The notes: generated from the letters alone by a model not told the origin. DNA of 64,000 nucleotides from Phascolarctos cinereus (GCF_002099425.1 NW_018343964.1:14559501-14623500), one strand, 5' to 3'. Shown: positions 45,531 to 57,169, counted from the first letter of the stretch. Numbers and translations: made by a program.

Positions 45531-47369
45531 CCCGGTTCTCTCAGGTATGTACTTCCCTAGACATTCACCTCTAGTCACTCTGCACTGCCATTTTCTCCCT
45601 CCCTGCCACCCACAGTTAAACTTTTCCCTCCCATGGTTGGACAGGATCAATATTCTCTGCTTCTTGTAGTTTGTTGGTATTACCACTATATCTTGTGCCT
45701 TACAGTCTTAGCATATTAAGAGAGATTACGTGTATCTGTCTAAGAATCCTTTATTTAAAAATTAACTCCTTCACCACAAGACTTTTTTTCGGGCATTTAT
45801 CCTTCATCCCTACAATTGGTCAATTGATTCTTGTGGAGCTAGGGGAAAGCAAAAATGCTAATTAGGAGACCAATGATTGAAGAATATTGCATGACTCACA
45901 CACTTAATATTTTGTCCTTTACATCCAAAGATGATGTTGCTGACCTGCCATCTGTAAATGTAGTATGCGCTTTGAGTTGTTTTTCCAGCACTGGGAATAG
46001 ATTTGTACCAATCTAACCATATGCAATTATGCCATCTCCCTCCAGTCCATTCCCTACTGCTAGTTGTCTAAGACAACAGTTAACCATGCAGGCCTGAACC
46101 ATGGAAAAGAATAAAGTTAAATGTCGTAAATAGGGACTGAACCTGTGAACTTAACCTCGTTAGCATTATATTATAACCAACCCAAGCAAATTAGCCGGAT
46201 ACTTATAAATATAGTCTTTTCTGGCCCAAGGTGAGTATAGGCATAGACTCTGATCTTTGGAAATGCTATTAGAGGCTGACTAGTGACTCCTACAGTGTGC
46301 TGGGAAGGGGGCAAAAGGTAGGATAGAAATACTTGGTTGCCAGTTTCATCTAAAGAATTGATATACATATCTACAATGCCCCAACAAACACCATTTTAAA
46401 ATAATTCTATAATACCTCATACCAACCCCAGTGTAATCTTGAGGTTTGCTAATCATTAAAGACATAATTTAAATGGCCTAACTATACTTGAGAGGTAGCA
46501 TAGAATGGTAGATAGAGGACTGATTTTAGAATTAGAAAGACCTAGGTTCAAGGCCTATCTCTGATACATGCTAGTTGTGTGACCATCATCACCAAAGTAA
46601 AGCTTTCTTTGGGACCAGAGAGGGCTACAGCAAAGGTGAATAGGACAGTGTTGAGGTGGGGCTTTGAGCTTCCTGGGAGAAAGGCATCATGTGAATTTAA
46701 GTACTAGCATGGTGTTATAAATATTTTCTTTAAAAGATTCAGCTTGATTCATTAGCTAAAACTGTCAGTTAAAAAAAAATCTTTGTTCATTAACACTATG
46801 TTATGGGAGTGCTTTTCAAAGGTAGAGTGTCATATGTCTTTTTATAGTTATTCATAAATTAAGGTGAACTGCCTCCCAGCTTCAGAGACCTCACCAAAAC
46901 AGTGGGAAGCTTGAAAAAAAAGTTTTGTTTAGAACCTTCTTCTTTCCATATGCATTTTCTATTGCCCAAAGTGTATTTCCTTGATGCCTTTGATGTAAGT
47001 TGTCAGAAGGAGTAGCCTATGCCTGGAAGGGCAGTCATTTACATGCCTTCCCCTAAGGCTTTCATGGCTAATCTATTGTTCTCACCAAAACGGAGGAGTA
47101 GGTCGGCACTTTCTCTCTTCAGTTGCCCCACTGTCTTTTTTCATTCAACTAGGGGCCTTTGTTTCTTCCATTCCAAAAAGGTGCAGCTTGAACTGGATGG
47201 CCCAATCTCTGAATTCTACAGTGAGGGGGTTCTTAGCTGGACCATCTCAAATTCCTCTTTTGTAGTGTGTTTGTGTGTGCCTGTAATCATCTAATTACTC
47301 TCATGGTCAGGACCTGAAAAATCTGGGCAAATGAGAGTAAGGTTAAATCATAGGGTAGGTGGAACTGAT
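45531..47369. other. Mostly unique sequence
   Basis: Only a SINE piece at 46490-46595 was recognised. The frame at 47019-47294 has no recognisable motif. Confidence 0.35.
46490..46595 (+). mobile_element. MIR-like SINE 5' part, sense
   Basis: gtagcatagaatggtagata, gacctaggttcaaggcc. Confidence 0.6.
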
Positions 47370-47575
47370 CATAGAATCATAGATTTAGAGCTGGAAGAGA
47401 CATTTGGGTCACCTAGTCCAACCCTCTTATTTCACAGAGGAGGAGACAAAGGCCTAAGAGAAATTAAGTAGGTTGCCCACTCTTGCACAGGCAGCAAGTA
47501 GCAGAGTAGAATCTGATCCCAGGTTCCTAGATGGCACATCCAGCAACATTCTGACCAGAGATATAGTAACTGAAA
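47370..47575 (-). mobile_element. MIR/L3-tailed SINE, antisense
   Basis: tcatagaatcatagatttag, agctggaagagacattt, acctagtccaaccctctta. Confidence 0.75.
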
Positions 47576-47599
47576 CAATCAGGTATCTTGGTTGTTGCG

Positions 47600-47613
47600 C
47601 GCACACACACACA

Positions 47614-47644
<31 letters not shown>

Positions 47645-47649
47645 CACAA
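47600..47649. repeat. (CA)n microsatellite
   Basis: CA run with a CC interruption, preceded by gcgcgca. Confidence 0.96.
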
Positions 47650-48309
47650 CTTGGCTGCTCCCAATGCGATTTAGTTCCAAAATGGTGTCACATCACCCAG
47701 CTTAAAACCTGTGGATTTTTTTTCATACTTGAGAGTGAAACCAAACCACAGTAATCGCTGGTTTTCTTTACCAAGAACATTGCAAGTCCTGTCTTCTTGT
47801 TATTCCTTTTTGGGGCTAAAAGGAGTATGAGGTGACAGTGAGCTAGCTGTCTGAGCTTCAGAAAAAGGAGGCAAGTGGAAAGACACGGGTAGAGCTTTGT
47901 GTCTGATTGTATAAAGGTCACAAAATGATCATTAGCCTCTCTGAACATCATGCTGGTTGTAGAGATTCCCCAGAAAGTATTTTTTCACAAACGACCAACC
48001 GAGACTCCACAGAATTAGGTTGGCAGCTTATGAAAAATGCAGTGCTACTCCCACAGGTCTCCTGCCAACCCCACTGCAAATTAAATTCATTTTTCCTCAT
48101 GCCAGTGTTCTGTGGCATTGAGGGCGGATCGAAAGCTTTGCCAGACCAAAAGAACAGGGAATCAAGATGCTTATGATTTCATATTACCTATTCAGACCAC
48201 TTCCAGGGCTCAGCATCAGCTGTACAGAAGGGTGAGGACTCCCTGTTCAGAAGAGCCTCCCAAGATTGCTCCTTTATTCTGCTCCTTAATATGTGTGCCA
48301 GGCATGAAG
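47650..48309. other. Unique stretch
   Basis: No gene or repeat recognised. Confidence 0.35.
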
Positions 48310-48490
48310 AATGATAATAACGCTAATAACAATAACAGCATTTCTATAGCACTTTAATGTTTGCAGAATGTTTTACATGTGCCATCTCATCTGATCCTCA
48401 CAACAACTCTGAGATGTACGTGCTGTTATTATCCCCATTTTACAGATGAGGAAACTGAGGCTGAGAGTTTAAGTTGAAGGACTAGAGACC
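48310..48490 (-). mobile_element. MIR-like SINE, antisense
   Basis: tctatagcactttaatgttt, gatcctcacaacaactctga, cagatgaggaaactgaggct. Confidence 0.8.
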
Positions 48491-48721
48491 TAGAAAATCG
48501 CTAGATCTGGAAACAACATGAGTATTTGGGCTGCTACTTTTGACCCAGTCAAAGCACAGAGCTATTCCCTGTGGTCACTCATTCAGTAGTATTTCATAAC
48601 AAGGGAGCATGGATCGTTAAGTACATGGATCAGAGATGTATACAGTGTGGTTCTTTTTTTCTTTTTTTCTGGTGGGGTGGGGTGGATCTTAGGTTATAAA
48701 GTACAACACTGGGTTTCTTCA

Positions 48722-49010
48722 AGTCAAATCAGCAAACATTTATTAAATGCCTACTATGTGCCAGGCACTGTGCTAAGCATTGGGAATACAAAGAGAGTAT
48801 ATGTGTATATATGTGTGTATGTGTGTATATGTACGTGCATATGCATATGTGTATGCATACATGTATATACGTGTGTGTTTATATGCAAATGTATGCATGT
48901 ATATGTATACACACACACACACAGAGTCCCTTCTCTCAAGGAACTCATAATCTAATGAGGGAGAAAATGTGCAAACCAGTCTGTATCAACAAGATCCATC
49001 ACTGAAAAGG
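48722..49010 (-). mobile_element. L2 3' end, antisense, with internal microsatellite
   Basis: tgcctactatgtgccaggca, gtgctaagcattggg. A TATG/CATA microsatellite spans 48797-48922, after which aaggaactcataatctaatg resumes. Confidence 0.75.
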
Positions 49011-49178
49011 AGGAGCCCCAAACTGGGTAAGTTTACTATCTTTGCAGTGCCACAGGCAAGCCTTTAAGACTATTAGGAGCAGAGCAGTTTAGTTATTCAT
49101 TGGTAGAGGTTGGTCCAGACTAGAGTTCCCTATGCCAAGGGAATCACAATCATAAAATCCTAACCATAAAAAAAAAAA

Positions 49179-49225
49179 GATATGACCCCAGGCAAGTCAC
49201 TTAACCCCAATTGCCTCACCAAAAA
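49179..49225 (+). mobile_element. 3' fragment of a short tRNA-derived SINE
   Basis: gaccccaggcaagtcactta and cccaattgcctcacc, followed directly by an (AAG)n-type tail. Confidence 0.7.
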
Positions 49226-49327
49226 GCAAGAAGAAGAAGAAGAAGAAGAACCAGAACCAGAACCAGAACCAGAACAAGAACAAGAAGAACAAGAAGAAGA
49301 AGAGGAGGAGGAGGAGGAGGAGGAGAA
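49226..49327. repeat. (AAG)/(AACCAG)/(AGG)n tract, SINE tail
   Basis: Ordered blocks of AAG, then AACCAG, AAC/AAG and GAG. They follow a SINE 3' end directly. Confidence 0.9.
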
Positions 49328-49494
49328 ATAATGCCTTCTAGAGCAAGGTCCTTTGAACTGAGGATACTTACTCAACCTCCCCTAGAGGTTTCTTTGCCCT
49401 CTGGAAACCACTATAGTCAAAGGTTAAGGGTTTCAAAACGCTAGGCATTTGGAAGTGACAACTTAAATTTCAAATATACCTCTGCACGATTGTA

Positions 49495-49745
49495 CAGATT
49501 ACATTGAACCAGGAGTCCAACTGGCTGTGTGACCATGGGCAGATCACTTGACTTTCCCTGAGTTTCAGTTTCCTTGTCTCTGAAATGGGAATAATATCCA
49601 CCTAACTGCTTAGATTGCTGTGGAGATTAAATGAGATAAAAAATGTGAAAGCTCTTTATAAACTAAAAAGTTTATAAAAAGCTGTATAAGTACATGATGA
49701 TGTTATCATCATAAACATCGTCATCACCATCATCATCGTCATCAC
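49495..49745 (+). mobile_element. MIR-like SINE, sense, with (CAT)n end
   Basis: gaaccaggagtccaactggc, gtgaccatgggcagatcact, then a CATCAT-rich end at 49693-49745. Confidence 0.65.
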
Positions 49746-50044
49746 CCCTCATTCTTTGTAACTTTGCCTCCTTTGTTGCCTCCTTCTGCATGGTATTATT
49801 TATCATTTTTAGCTTTTACACAGCCCTCTCTTGAATGATAGATCATAGGACTTTCTATACTGAAGAAGGAAACACACTTGAATTCTTAGCAATGTTGGTT
49901 AAGTACATCTGGAAGTTCTCAGATTGTAGACAATATTTTGTAATAGATGCAGAGTTCCTATACCAAAAGACTATTCCATTATGCATGGGCTTTTTTTTAC
50001 ATCTGTTTGAGTGCATATATGCATATCTTATGGGAAGCTAAAGC

Positions 50045-50255
50045 TAATAATAGCTCACATTTATATAGTACTATGTAGCACTTTAAGATTTACTAAATAC
50101 TCTCCTCACAACAAGCCTGTGAGGGAGATAGTGCATGCATAATTATCTCAAATTTACAGAAGAAGAAATTGATGCTCTAGTGGGAAGAATAGAAGTCAAA
50201 TTACAAAAGGTTGATGAGAGTGTCTTGCCCAAGATCATATAATTGGTATGTGGTA
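50045..50255 (-). mobile_element. MIR-like SINE, antisense
   Basis: taataatagctcacatttat, atgtagcactttaagattt, cttgcccaagatcatata. It contains tagtgcatgcataattatc at 50129-50147. Confidence 0.7.
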
Positions 50256-50778
50256 GAGGGAGGAAGGAAGGAAGGAAGGAAGGAAGGAAGGAAGGAAGGA
50301 AGGAAGGAAGGAAGGAAGGAAGGAAGGAAGGAAGAGGGAGGGAAAGAGGGAAACAAAGAAGGAAGAAAGGGAGGGAGGGAAGGAAAAAGGAAAGAAGGGA
50401 GAGAAAGAGGGGGAAAAGGAATCAAAGGAGGGAGGAAAGGGGAGGGAAGGAAGAAGAAAAAAGGGAGGAAGGAAGAGAGGAAAGGAGGGGAAAAGGAAGG
50501 GAGGGAGGAAAAAGGGAGAGAGGGAAGAAGGAAAAAACAAAGGAAAGAAAAGGGGAAGGAAGACAGGGAAGGAGGAAGAAAGGAAGGAAGGGAGGGAAGA
50601 AGAAGGGAGGGAGGGAAAAAGGGAAGAAGGAAAAAAGGAAAGGAGGAAGGAAGAGAGGAAGGAAGGAAGAAAAAAGATGGAGGAAGGAAAGGAGGGAGGG
50701 AGGTAGTGCATGCATAATTATCCCAGCCCCAGGGAAGGAAAGGAGGGAGAGGAAGGAAGGGAGGGAAGAAGTAAGGGA
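50256..50778 (+). repeat. Long GGAA/GAAA purine tract
   Basis: More than 400 bases of nearly pure purine on this strand, beginning as regular GGAA units and becoming irregular. A short mixed block at 50701-50730 repeats tagtgcatgcataattatc from 50129-50147. Confidence 0.95.
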
Positions 50779-50990
50779 ACAAGCATTTATTGAGTATCTG
50801 ATATGTGCCAGGCATTGTGCTAAGTGCTTTACAAATATTATCTCATTTGATCCTCACAACAATCCTGAGTAATAGGTGCTATTATTACCCACATGTTACA
50901 GTTGAGGAAACTGAGGCATAGTTAAGTGATAGTTAAATGACTTGCCTAGGGTTACAACTTGAACCCAAGTCTCCTGAAAGAATCTCAAAA
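50779..50990 (-). mobile_element. MIR-like SINE, antisense
   Basis: gatatgtgccaggcattgtg, tcatttgatcctcacaaca, cagttgaggaaactgaggc. Confidence 0.78.
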
Positions 50991-51077
50991 TACCTGCATT
51001 GGGTGGGACTTTGGAGGTTACCTGGCCCATATGTTCTATGTCCCAGGCAGCTGTGATTGCTGTGATCTCTGTGATCT

Positions 51078-51262
51078 CTGAAAATATAATAATGTTAAAA
51101 GACTTTTTTATAGAGCTTTTGCACAGATTACTTAATTTGATCCTCAACAACCAGATTAGCTAAGTATTAGTTATTATCCCTGGTTTATAGAGAAGGAAAC
51201 TGAGGCTGGAAGAGGTTAAACAACTGGCTTATGATCACAACTGGCTAATGTCAAAGGTGAGA
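51078..51262 (-). mobile_element. MIR-like SINE, antisense
   Basis: agagcttttgcacagattac, ttatagagaaggaaactgag. Confidence 0.65.
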
Positions 51263-51317
51263 TTTTAAATCCTTTAAATTCTTTTTGGATATTCACCACT
51301 TCATCCACCACTCCAAG

Positions 51318-51385
51318 TCTATCTATGTATGTATATATGTATATGTATGTGTATATGTGTGTGTGTATATATGTGTGTATGTATG

Positions 51386-51421
<36 letters not shown>

Positions 51422-51432
51422 TATGTATGTAT
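51318..51432. repeat. (TATG)n microsatellite
   Basis: TATG/TGTA steps with a perfect run near 51390-51420. Confidence 0.95.
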
Positions 51433-51585
51433 AGGAGATAACATAGAATATTGGATAGCATTCAGGCAAGCCTGGGTTTGAATCTTGCCTCAGACATGTG
51501 TGACTGTGTGACTCTGGGTAAATTACTAAACCCTTCTGAGTCTATTTCTTCATCTTTAAAATGAAGATAATATAACCTGTGTGTA
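51433..51585 (+). mobile_element. MIR-like SINE, sense
   Basis: aagcctgggtttgaatcttg, ctgtgtgactctgggtaaat. Its tail appears to continue at about 51715-51752. Confidence 0.65.
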
Positions 51586-51602
51586 TGTGGTATGTGGTAG
51601 TG

Positions 51603-51690
51603 GTAAGGAAGGAAGGAAGGAAGGAAGGAAGGAAGGAAGGAAGGAAGGAAGGAAGGAAGGAAGGAAGGAAGGAAGGAAAAGGAAGGAAGA
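51603..51690 (+). repeat. (GGAA)n microsatellite
   Basis: Regular AAGG units, about 18 copies, inside or beside the SINE. Confidence 0.96.
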
Positions 51691-51751
51691 TGTACATATA
51701 CGCACACATATTCATTATATAAAGTACTTTGTGAACCTTAAAGTACAATAT

Positions 51752-52870
51752 CAATCCATGAGTATTTATTAAGCGCTCATCATGTGCCTGGCCCTGTGCT
51801 AGGGACTGGGAACATAAGTACAAAGAATGAAACAATCCCTACCTGCAACAAACTTACATTCTAATGAGGGAGACAAGAAATATGTGTATAATTATATACA
51901 GTATAAATTCAGTTTGTGCACATACACGCACAATACAGTTAAATGTAAGGTATTAGGGGAGGAAGGGAAGTTGGGATTAGGAAAGGCTTCCTACAAAAAT
52001 GGTGTCTAAGTGGCTTCTTAGAACAAGAGTGTCTTGATAAGGCAGAGATAAGGAGGGAATGTATTCTAGGCATGTGGATGCCCAATGCAAAGATATAGAT
52101 TTGGGAGATGGAACTAATGAACTAATAAATTTTGAAAATCTTTCACTCCCACGTTCATATTTTTAAGAATTTGAAATGCTATTCAGTGAGTCCTAAATAC
52201 TATAAAATAATAATATTACTTAGTAACATAATAGATTAATGTTAAGGACAGTTTGGGGGGCAGAAAGCAGCAGTTAAGATTGTAGATTGATGACAAAACC
52301 AGGTAAATCACCAGTAAAAGTGTGTGCAGAACAGGGAGAAGGCCTGTTTGGTTGGATCACGTGTATGGGCTGGGGAGTGACGTCCAATGAAGCTGGAAAG
52401 ACAGGGTGGGGCTGGTTGTGAAGGGCTATAAAAGTCAAACTGAGGAGTTTTTGTTTTATCCTGGAGGCCACTAGAAATGATTGAGTAGGGGAGTCACATG
52501 GTCAGCTCTGTACTTAAGGAAAATCACTTGGGCAGCAGAGTGTGAAAGATGACCCTGAGTGAGGAGAGACCTGAGCGGGGGAGGCCAATTAGAGGCTGAT
52601 TCAATAATCTAGGTGAGAGGTGGAGTGATGAGGGCTTGAACTAAGTAGGTAGCTACATGAATAGAGATAGGGGGTTAGATGTAAAAGATGCTGTGAAGCC
52701 ATAAATGGAAAAATTTGGCAACAGATTGAATATTTTCAGTGAGGAGTGGAGGATGATGCCAAGGTGCCAAGCCTGAGAACCTGGGAGGATGGCAGAGCTT
52801 TCAAAAGAAACAGGGAAATTTAGAAGAAGGGAGAGTTTGAGGTGGGGAGAGATAATTACCATGTAATTAT
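51752..52870 (-). mobile_element. L2 LINE, antisense, longest copy
   Basis: It starts tattaagcgctcatcatgtg. It then has aggaaaggcttcctac, tatcctggaggccactag, gagtcacatggtcagctctg and ttcaataatctaggtgagag. The last two blocks are the antisense of the L2 ORF2 end. Many stops. Confidence 0.75.
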
Positions 52871-52984
52871 GAGCTATCATTGTTATTACTATTACCCAAC
52901 ACTTCCTCTTAGAGATCTCAAAGATTCCAGAAAATTAGAGATGTACTGCTGAATTATAGAAAGGCGAATATTCAGATTTTTGAT

Positions 52985-53165
52985 TTAAGGAAGAGAATGG
53001 GAAGGACGGGGGAGGACTATTGACCAGTGGGCTTTATTTCAACTTATGGCAAAATTCTAGAACATATTATTGGGCATATTATTAAATGGTTAGTGAAAGG
53101 CCTAGGAAAGGAAGTAGTAATGATGAAGAGCCAGTATGGCTTGATAAAGAAGAGATCATGCCATT
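52985..53165 (+). mobile_element. CR1/L3-type LINE RT fragment, sense
   Basis: Sense counterpart of the same RT region (tatggcaaaattctagaaca, gagccagtatggcttgat, gatcatgcca). It resumes at 53430-53488 after a SINE insertion. Confidence 0.65.
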
Positions 53166-53420
53166 ATAATAACAACTAACATTTATATTGCTCTTACTAA
53201 GTGCCAGGCACTGGGCATTATTATCTCATTTGATTTTCACAACAAGCCTGAGAGAGGTACTATTGTTATCTCCATTTCACAGATGAGAAAACAGAGACAA
53301 ACAGGGTAAAGTGACTTGGCCAGGGTCACACAGATAGTAAGTGCCTGAGGCCACATTTGAACTCAGGTCTTCCTGACTGTAGGCCCAGGGCTCTATCCAC
53401 TGTGCTACCTAGCTGCCTTT
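53166..53420 (-). mobile_element. MIR-like SINE inserted in CR1/L3
   Basis: ttactaagtgccaggcactg, gggtcacacagatagtaagt, tatccactgtgctacctagc. Confidence 0.82.
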
Positions 53421-53429
53421 TTTTTTTAA

Positions 53430-53488
53430 ACTAGATTTCTAGACAAATAGAGCAAAGGAATACTGTCAAAAGAGGTTACCTAGGCTTT
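53430..53488 (+). mobile_element. CR1/L3 continuation between two SINEs
   Basis: The ttacctaggctttag segment and preceding bases match the next part of the RT region (tttacctagatttcagc in related copies). Confidence 0.45.
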
Positions 53489-53732
53489 AGGGCAACTAGG
53501 CGGTGCAGTGGATAGAGTGCAGGGCTTGAAGTTAGCAAGACTCCTTCCTGAGTTCAAATCTGGCCTCACTTACTTAGCTGTGTGACCCTGGCCAAGTCAC
53601 TTTACTCAGTTTCCTCATCTATAAAATGAGCTGGAGAAGGAAATGGCTAAACCACTCCAATATTTCTGCCAAGAAAACCTCAAATAGGGTCACGAAGAAT
53701 TAGACACTACTGAAAAACATCTGGACAACAAC
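53489..53732 (+). mobile_element. MAR1-type SINE inserted in CR1/L3
   Basis: gggcaactaggcggtgcag head and a gggtcacgaagaattagac tail ending ggacaacaac. Confidence 0.86.
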
Positions 53733-54449
53733 ACAGGTTTTTTTTTCTAATTTTTTTTTATTAAATTTACTTATTTTTAGTTTTATGTGTAAAAATACAC
53801 ATTTTCTTGGGTTTATTCATGGGGGGAATATTGGATAAAATATATTACTGAAGAAATGTAAGACCAGAAGGGAAGTCTGGTCATGTTTTGAGGAGTAAAG
53901 AATAACTAACTGATGGAAAGATAGGCCTTGGGTTCAACTGGTGTCCACATATATCAGGAGATTTAGGAGGAAGGCCTTGAGGAGGATTTTCTGGAGGCCA
54001 TGACAGTAGTTGCAGAGAGCGAGAAGACATAAATGGAGTTCAAACTCTATCTTTGAAGGAAGTCCCCATGTCAGAGAGAGAATAGATCTGCTGAAGTATC
54101 GAAGTATTCACAAGGGCAGAGAGCCATATGCGGAAATAACAAAAATAGGACAGAAGGGAACTAAAACCCAGGCAGAAGAATACTCCTCAGCACAGACTGA
54201 GTACCTACCCATCATTGAGAATTAGAGACAGAATCCCCTCAAGTGGTCACATTATTCCTATTCACAGCCTAACTTCCATTGGGCTGGAACCAATGACTGT
54301 CTTTTACACCATGATAGTTTGAAATAGTGCAGATTTGAATAGATCGAGCTGCTTCAGGGGACTCATTATGTACACTAATCTCAGAGCTAGTCATACCCAA
54401 ACTGGCTACATTTTTGTAGCTAAGTCTAAGTCAGCCTCATAGTTTAACT
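53733..54449. other. Unclassified stretch
   Basis: A T-rich run at 53737-53760 is followed by sequence that may be more decayed LINE. No gene. Confidence 0.35.
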
Positions 54450-54615
54450 ACTCTCTCTCTCTCTCTCTCTTTATATGTATATGTGTGTGTGTGTGTGCGC
54501 GTGTGTATGTATACACACGTGTACATGTATATATTTGTATGCATATATACACATATATGTATGTGTGTATGTATTGTATACATGTATACATATATAATAC
54601 ATAATATATATTTGT
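54450..54615. repeat. (CT)n then (TG)n/(TATA)n microsatellite
   Basis: CT run at 54450-54471, TG run at 54482-54505, then TA/CA/TG steps. Confidence 0.92.
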
Positions 54616-54639
54616 ATTTATTCACTTTATATTTATGTT

Positions 54640-54785
54640 GTATGTGTTTCTATACTCAGTTGTCTACTCATTAAAATGTCATCTCCCTGAGTGTAGGGAT
54701 TGTTCTATTCTCTGTACTCGTATCCCAGCACCCAACACAATTCCTGGCACGTCCTAGGCACTTAATAAATGCTTTTTGACTGGTT
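54640..54785 (+). mobile_element. L2 3' tail, sense
   Basis: ctccctgagtgtagggattg, atcccagcacccaacacaat, ggcacttaataaatgctttt. Confidence 0.75.
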
Positions 54786-55008
54786 GATTCCTAGCACTAG
54801 AGATGACATCATGGTCTTCTATTTCTGTTCTTGTCTGCCAGAGAATGGTGTGTTTCCTAATGGAATGCCATTATACCATTTTGGGATTTGTCTACTTGGG
54901 TGCTGTGGACCCGGGCTCACTCTAACCCAATCAGACAGCCTTCTGTTTGCCATGAGTTTTTGGTATTCTACTAATATTCTAATGTAATTAATAATTAAGT
55001 AAGCATGA

Positions 55009-55252
55009 GGCAGCTAGGGGGTACAGTGGATAGAGTGCTGGGCCTGAAGTCATCTTCCTGAGTTCAAATCTGACCTTAGACATTTATTATCCTTGTGACC
55101 CTGGGCAAGTCACTTAACCATGTTTTCCTCAGTTTCCTCATCTATAAAATGAGCTAGAGGAGGAAATGACAAACCACTCCAGTATCTTCTGCCAAGAAAA
55201 CCCCAAATGGGGTCATCAGAGCTGGACATGACTGAAAAACAAATGAACAACA
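55009..55252 (+). mobile_element. MAR1-type SINE, sense
   Basis: ggcagctagggggtacagtg head to an aatggggtcatcagagctgg tail. Confidence 0.86.
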
Positions 55253-55374
55253 GACAAGTACTTCTTACTCATGGGGAGAGAGGAGGGGAAAAGACCTCCA
55301 AAAAGTCTTCTTGGCTCCAAATCTAGCATTTTATCCACTATTCTAAGACCAGCATTCCTATGGGCTATGTATGA

Positions 55375-55542
55375 GAGTGAAATGGGGCTTTAGAAGCTGT
55401 TTATTCCAATCCCCTAGTTTTATAGATGAGGAAACAAAATTTTATGTGACTTGTTCAAGATCACACAGAAAGTTAGCATCAGAGGCAGGATTTGAACCCA
55501 GGTCCTCTGACTCCAGTGCCAGTGATCTTTCTATTATACTTG
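55375..55542 (-). mobile_element. MIR-like SINE, antisense
   Basis: tatagatgaggaaacaaaat, caagatcacacagaaagtt, tgaacccaggtcctctgact. Confidence 0.68.
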
Positions 55543-55554
55543 TGATGTTGATGT

Positions 55555-56410
55555 TTTGAATCCAAGCACAAGACTTTGCATGTATCTCAATTAAATTTCA
55601 TTTTATTTTGTGCAGCACAATGGTCTAGCCTGTCAAGGCTATACCCCTTTTTTTTTTAGTTGATAATCTGCAAATTCGCCTTTATTCAAATCATTGATTG
55701 AAAAAAAATGTTAAACTGTACAAGGCCAAGTACAGATCCCTGGAACACTCCACCAGAGACCTCCACCAAGGGACATATTAATGACTGCTCTTTGGGTAAA
55801 GCCATTCAGTCATTTCAAAATCTGCCTGAGGCATTGTTATCTAGCCCTGTCTCCATTTTTAAAAAATTATATCTAATTTTTAATTTGTGGAATAAAACAA
55901 GCATTTCCACATAACATAGTACAATAGAAAAAAAGATGATTATGCAAAGAATAACATGAGATACCCTGATGCATACATGCTCTGCCAGAATCTAGGTAAA
56001 TAATTTCTATGGCATCACCTGAACAACCATTCTAGTAACTTGTCCAAAAAGGAAATGAGATTGGTCTGCCAAGACTTCTCCCTGATGAAGCTGTGCTGGC
56101 TCCCGGCAATCACCTCTTCCCATCCTAGATGTTTAATGACTATCCCTTTAAGAATATATTCCAGAAATTCTAGCAGGAATGGAAGTCAAGCTTCCTGACC
56201 TAAAGTTTTCAAATGCCAGACTCCTCAAGAGCAGAGCAAAATCCTCTCTGAAATATCTCCTTCCTTATCATTGAGATCAACTCTCTATCAGCCATTGTTT
56301 GCCCTCTGCTTACTAGTCTGAATATCAGTCTCCTTGGTATGGAAAATGGAAGCAAAATACAAATCAAGCAACTCTTCCCTCTCTTATTAATTAAATAGCA
56401 AGGTCCCATC
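55555..56410 (-). mobile_element. CR1/L3-type LINE fragment, antisense
   Basis: It contains cctggaacactccaccaga, aatgagattggtctgcca and gatgaagctgtgctggctc. These are consecutive segments of antisense CR1/L3 ORF2, overlapping the region also present at 5325-6085. It is interrupted at 55856-55950. Confidence 0.7.
55856..55950 (-). mobile_element. Short L1 3' UTR-like insert within CR1/L3
   Basis: A block with gtggaataaaacaagcat and aacatagtacaatag interrupts an otherwise continuous antisense CR1/L3 sequence. It resembles a marsupial L1 3' end recalled from memory. Confidence 0.4.
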
Positions 56411-56420
56411 CACTTCAAAC

Positions 56421-56501
56421 ACCAGGTGGTGCAGTGGATAGAGTCCTGGGCTTGGAATCAGGAAGACCTGAGTTCAAATCCAGCCTTAGACCAAACACTT
56501 A
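56421..56501 (+). mobile_element. 5' part of a short tRNA-derived SINE
   Basis: caccaggtggtgcagtggat to cagccttagaccaaacactta. It is cut off by the unidentified block at 56502. Confidence 0.75.
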
Positions 56502-56805
56502 GGAGATGAACTCCAAGCCACAGTAGATCCATAACTATTATAAGTGCCTTACTGGTGAAGGTATTTGGATGCAAAACAAGTAAAATGAATATACAAGATT
56601 TTTCTAAAGCTTCTTTAGAAACATCTAATTTCCTAATAACATTATAACCTTTTTATATTAAAATTTTAGTAATCAAATTACCTATCCAAAAGTTGTTGCT
56701 AGAACAGATTTTCAAAACATCCCATTATGTATATTAGGTGTGCTCTCTGCATAAGATAGATAAAAGGATATTGAAAAGTAAATAATTTTTTTAAAAGAAA
56801 AAAAA
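56502..56805 (+). repeat. Unidentified block with A-rich end between SINE parts
   Basis: About 300 bases of A/T-rich sequence with no recognised family. It ends ttttaaaagaaaaaaaa. A SINE part precedes it and a MIR-like SINE part starting atccaacctcag follows. It could be a retrocopy of a transcript end. Confidence 0.4.
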
Positions 56806-57012
56806 TCCAACCTCAGCCACTTATTAGCTCTGGCCTAGACAAGTGATTTAACTTCAGTCTGCCTCTGTTTCTTCAACTATGAAATGGGGATATAACAGCA
56901 CTGACCTCCTTAGGTTGTTGTGAGGATTGAATGAGATAATAATATTTGTGGAGGACTTAGCATGGTGCCTGGACCTTGGAAGGTGCTTAATAAAATGCTT
57001 GTTTCCCTCCTA
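56806..57012 (+). mobile_element. MIR-like SINE, 5'-truncated
   Basis: cagccacttattagctctgg, gaaatggggatataac, then a gcatggtgcctgg tail with aggtgcttaataaaatgctt. Confidence 0.75.
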
Positions 57013-57169
57013 TTCCTTCTGTGATTGCTTAAAGGGGGTTGTTGGCTCCTTCTTGGGTTATGCTCTTGCTTCGACTGCCATTAAGTAAATTTTCAGAGTA
57101 GCTAAGGCAAAACAGATTTTAGGACCAGGTGATCAAGAAGATCCGGAGAAATACCACAATAGTGTTTCT

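Noticed and set aside
47019-47294. 91-codon frame (+)
   Set aside because: No motif, no homology recognised, no splice or codon-use support.
50201-50872. Long open frames of 158-209 codons on both strands
   Set aside because: They are translations of the GGAA purine tract (EGRKEGRK or LPSFLPSF repeats), a low-complexity artefact.
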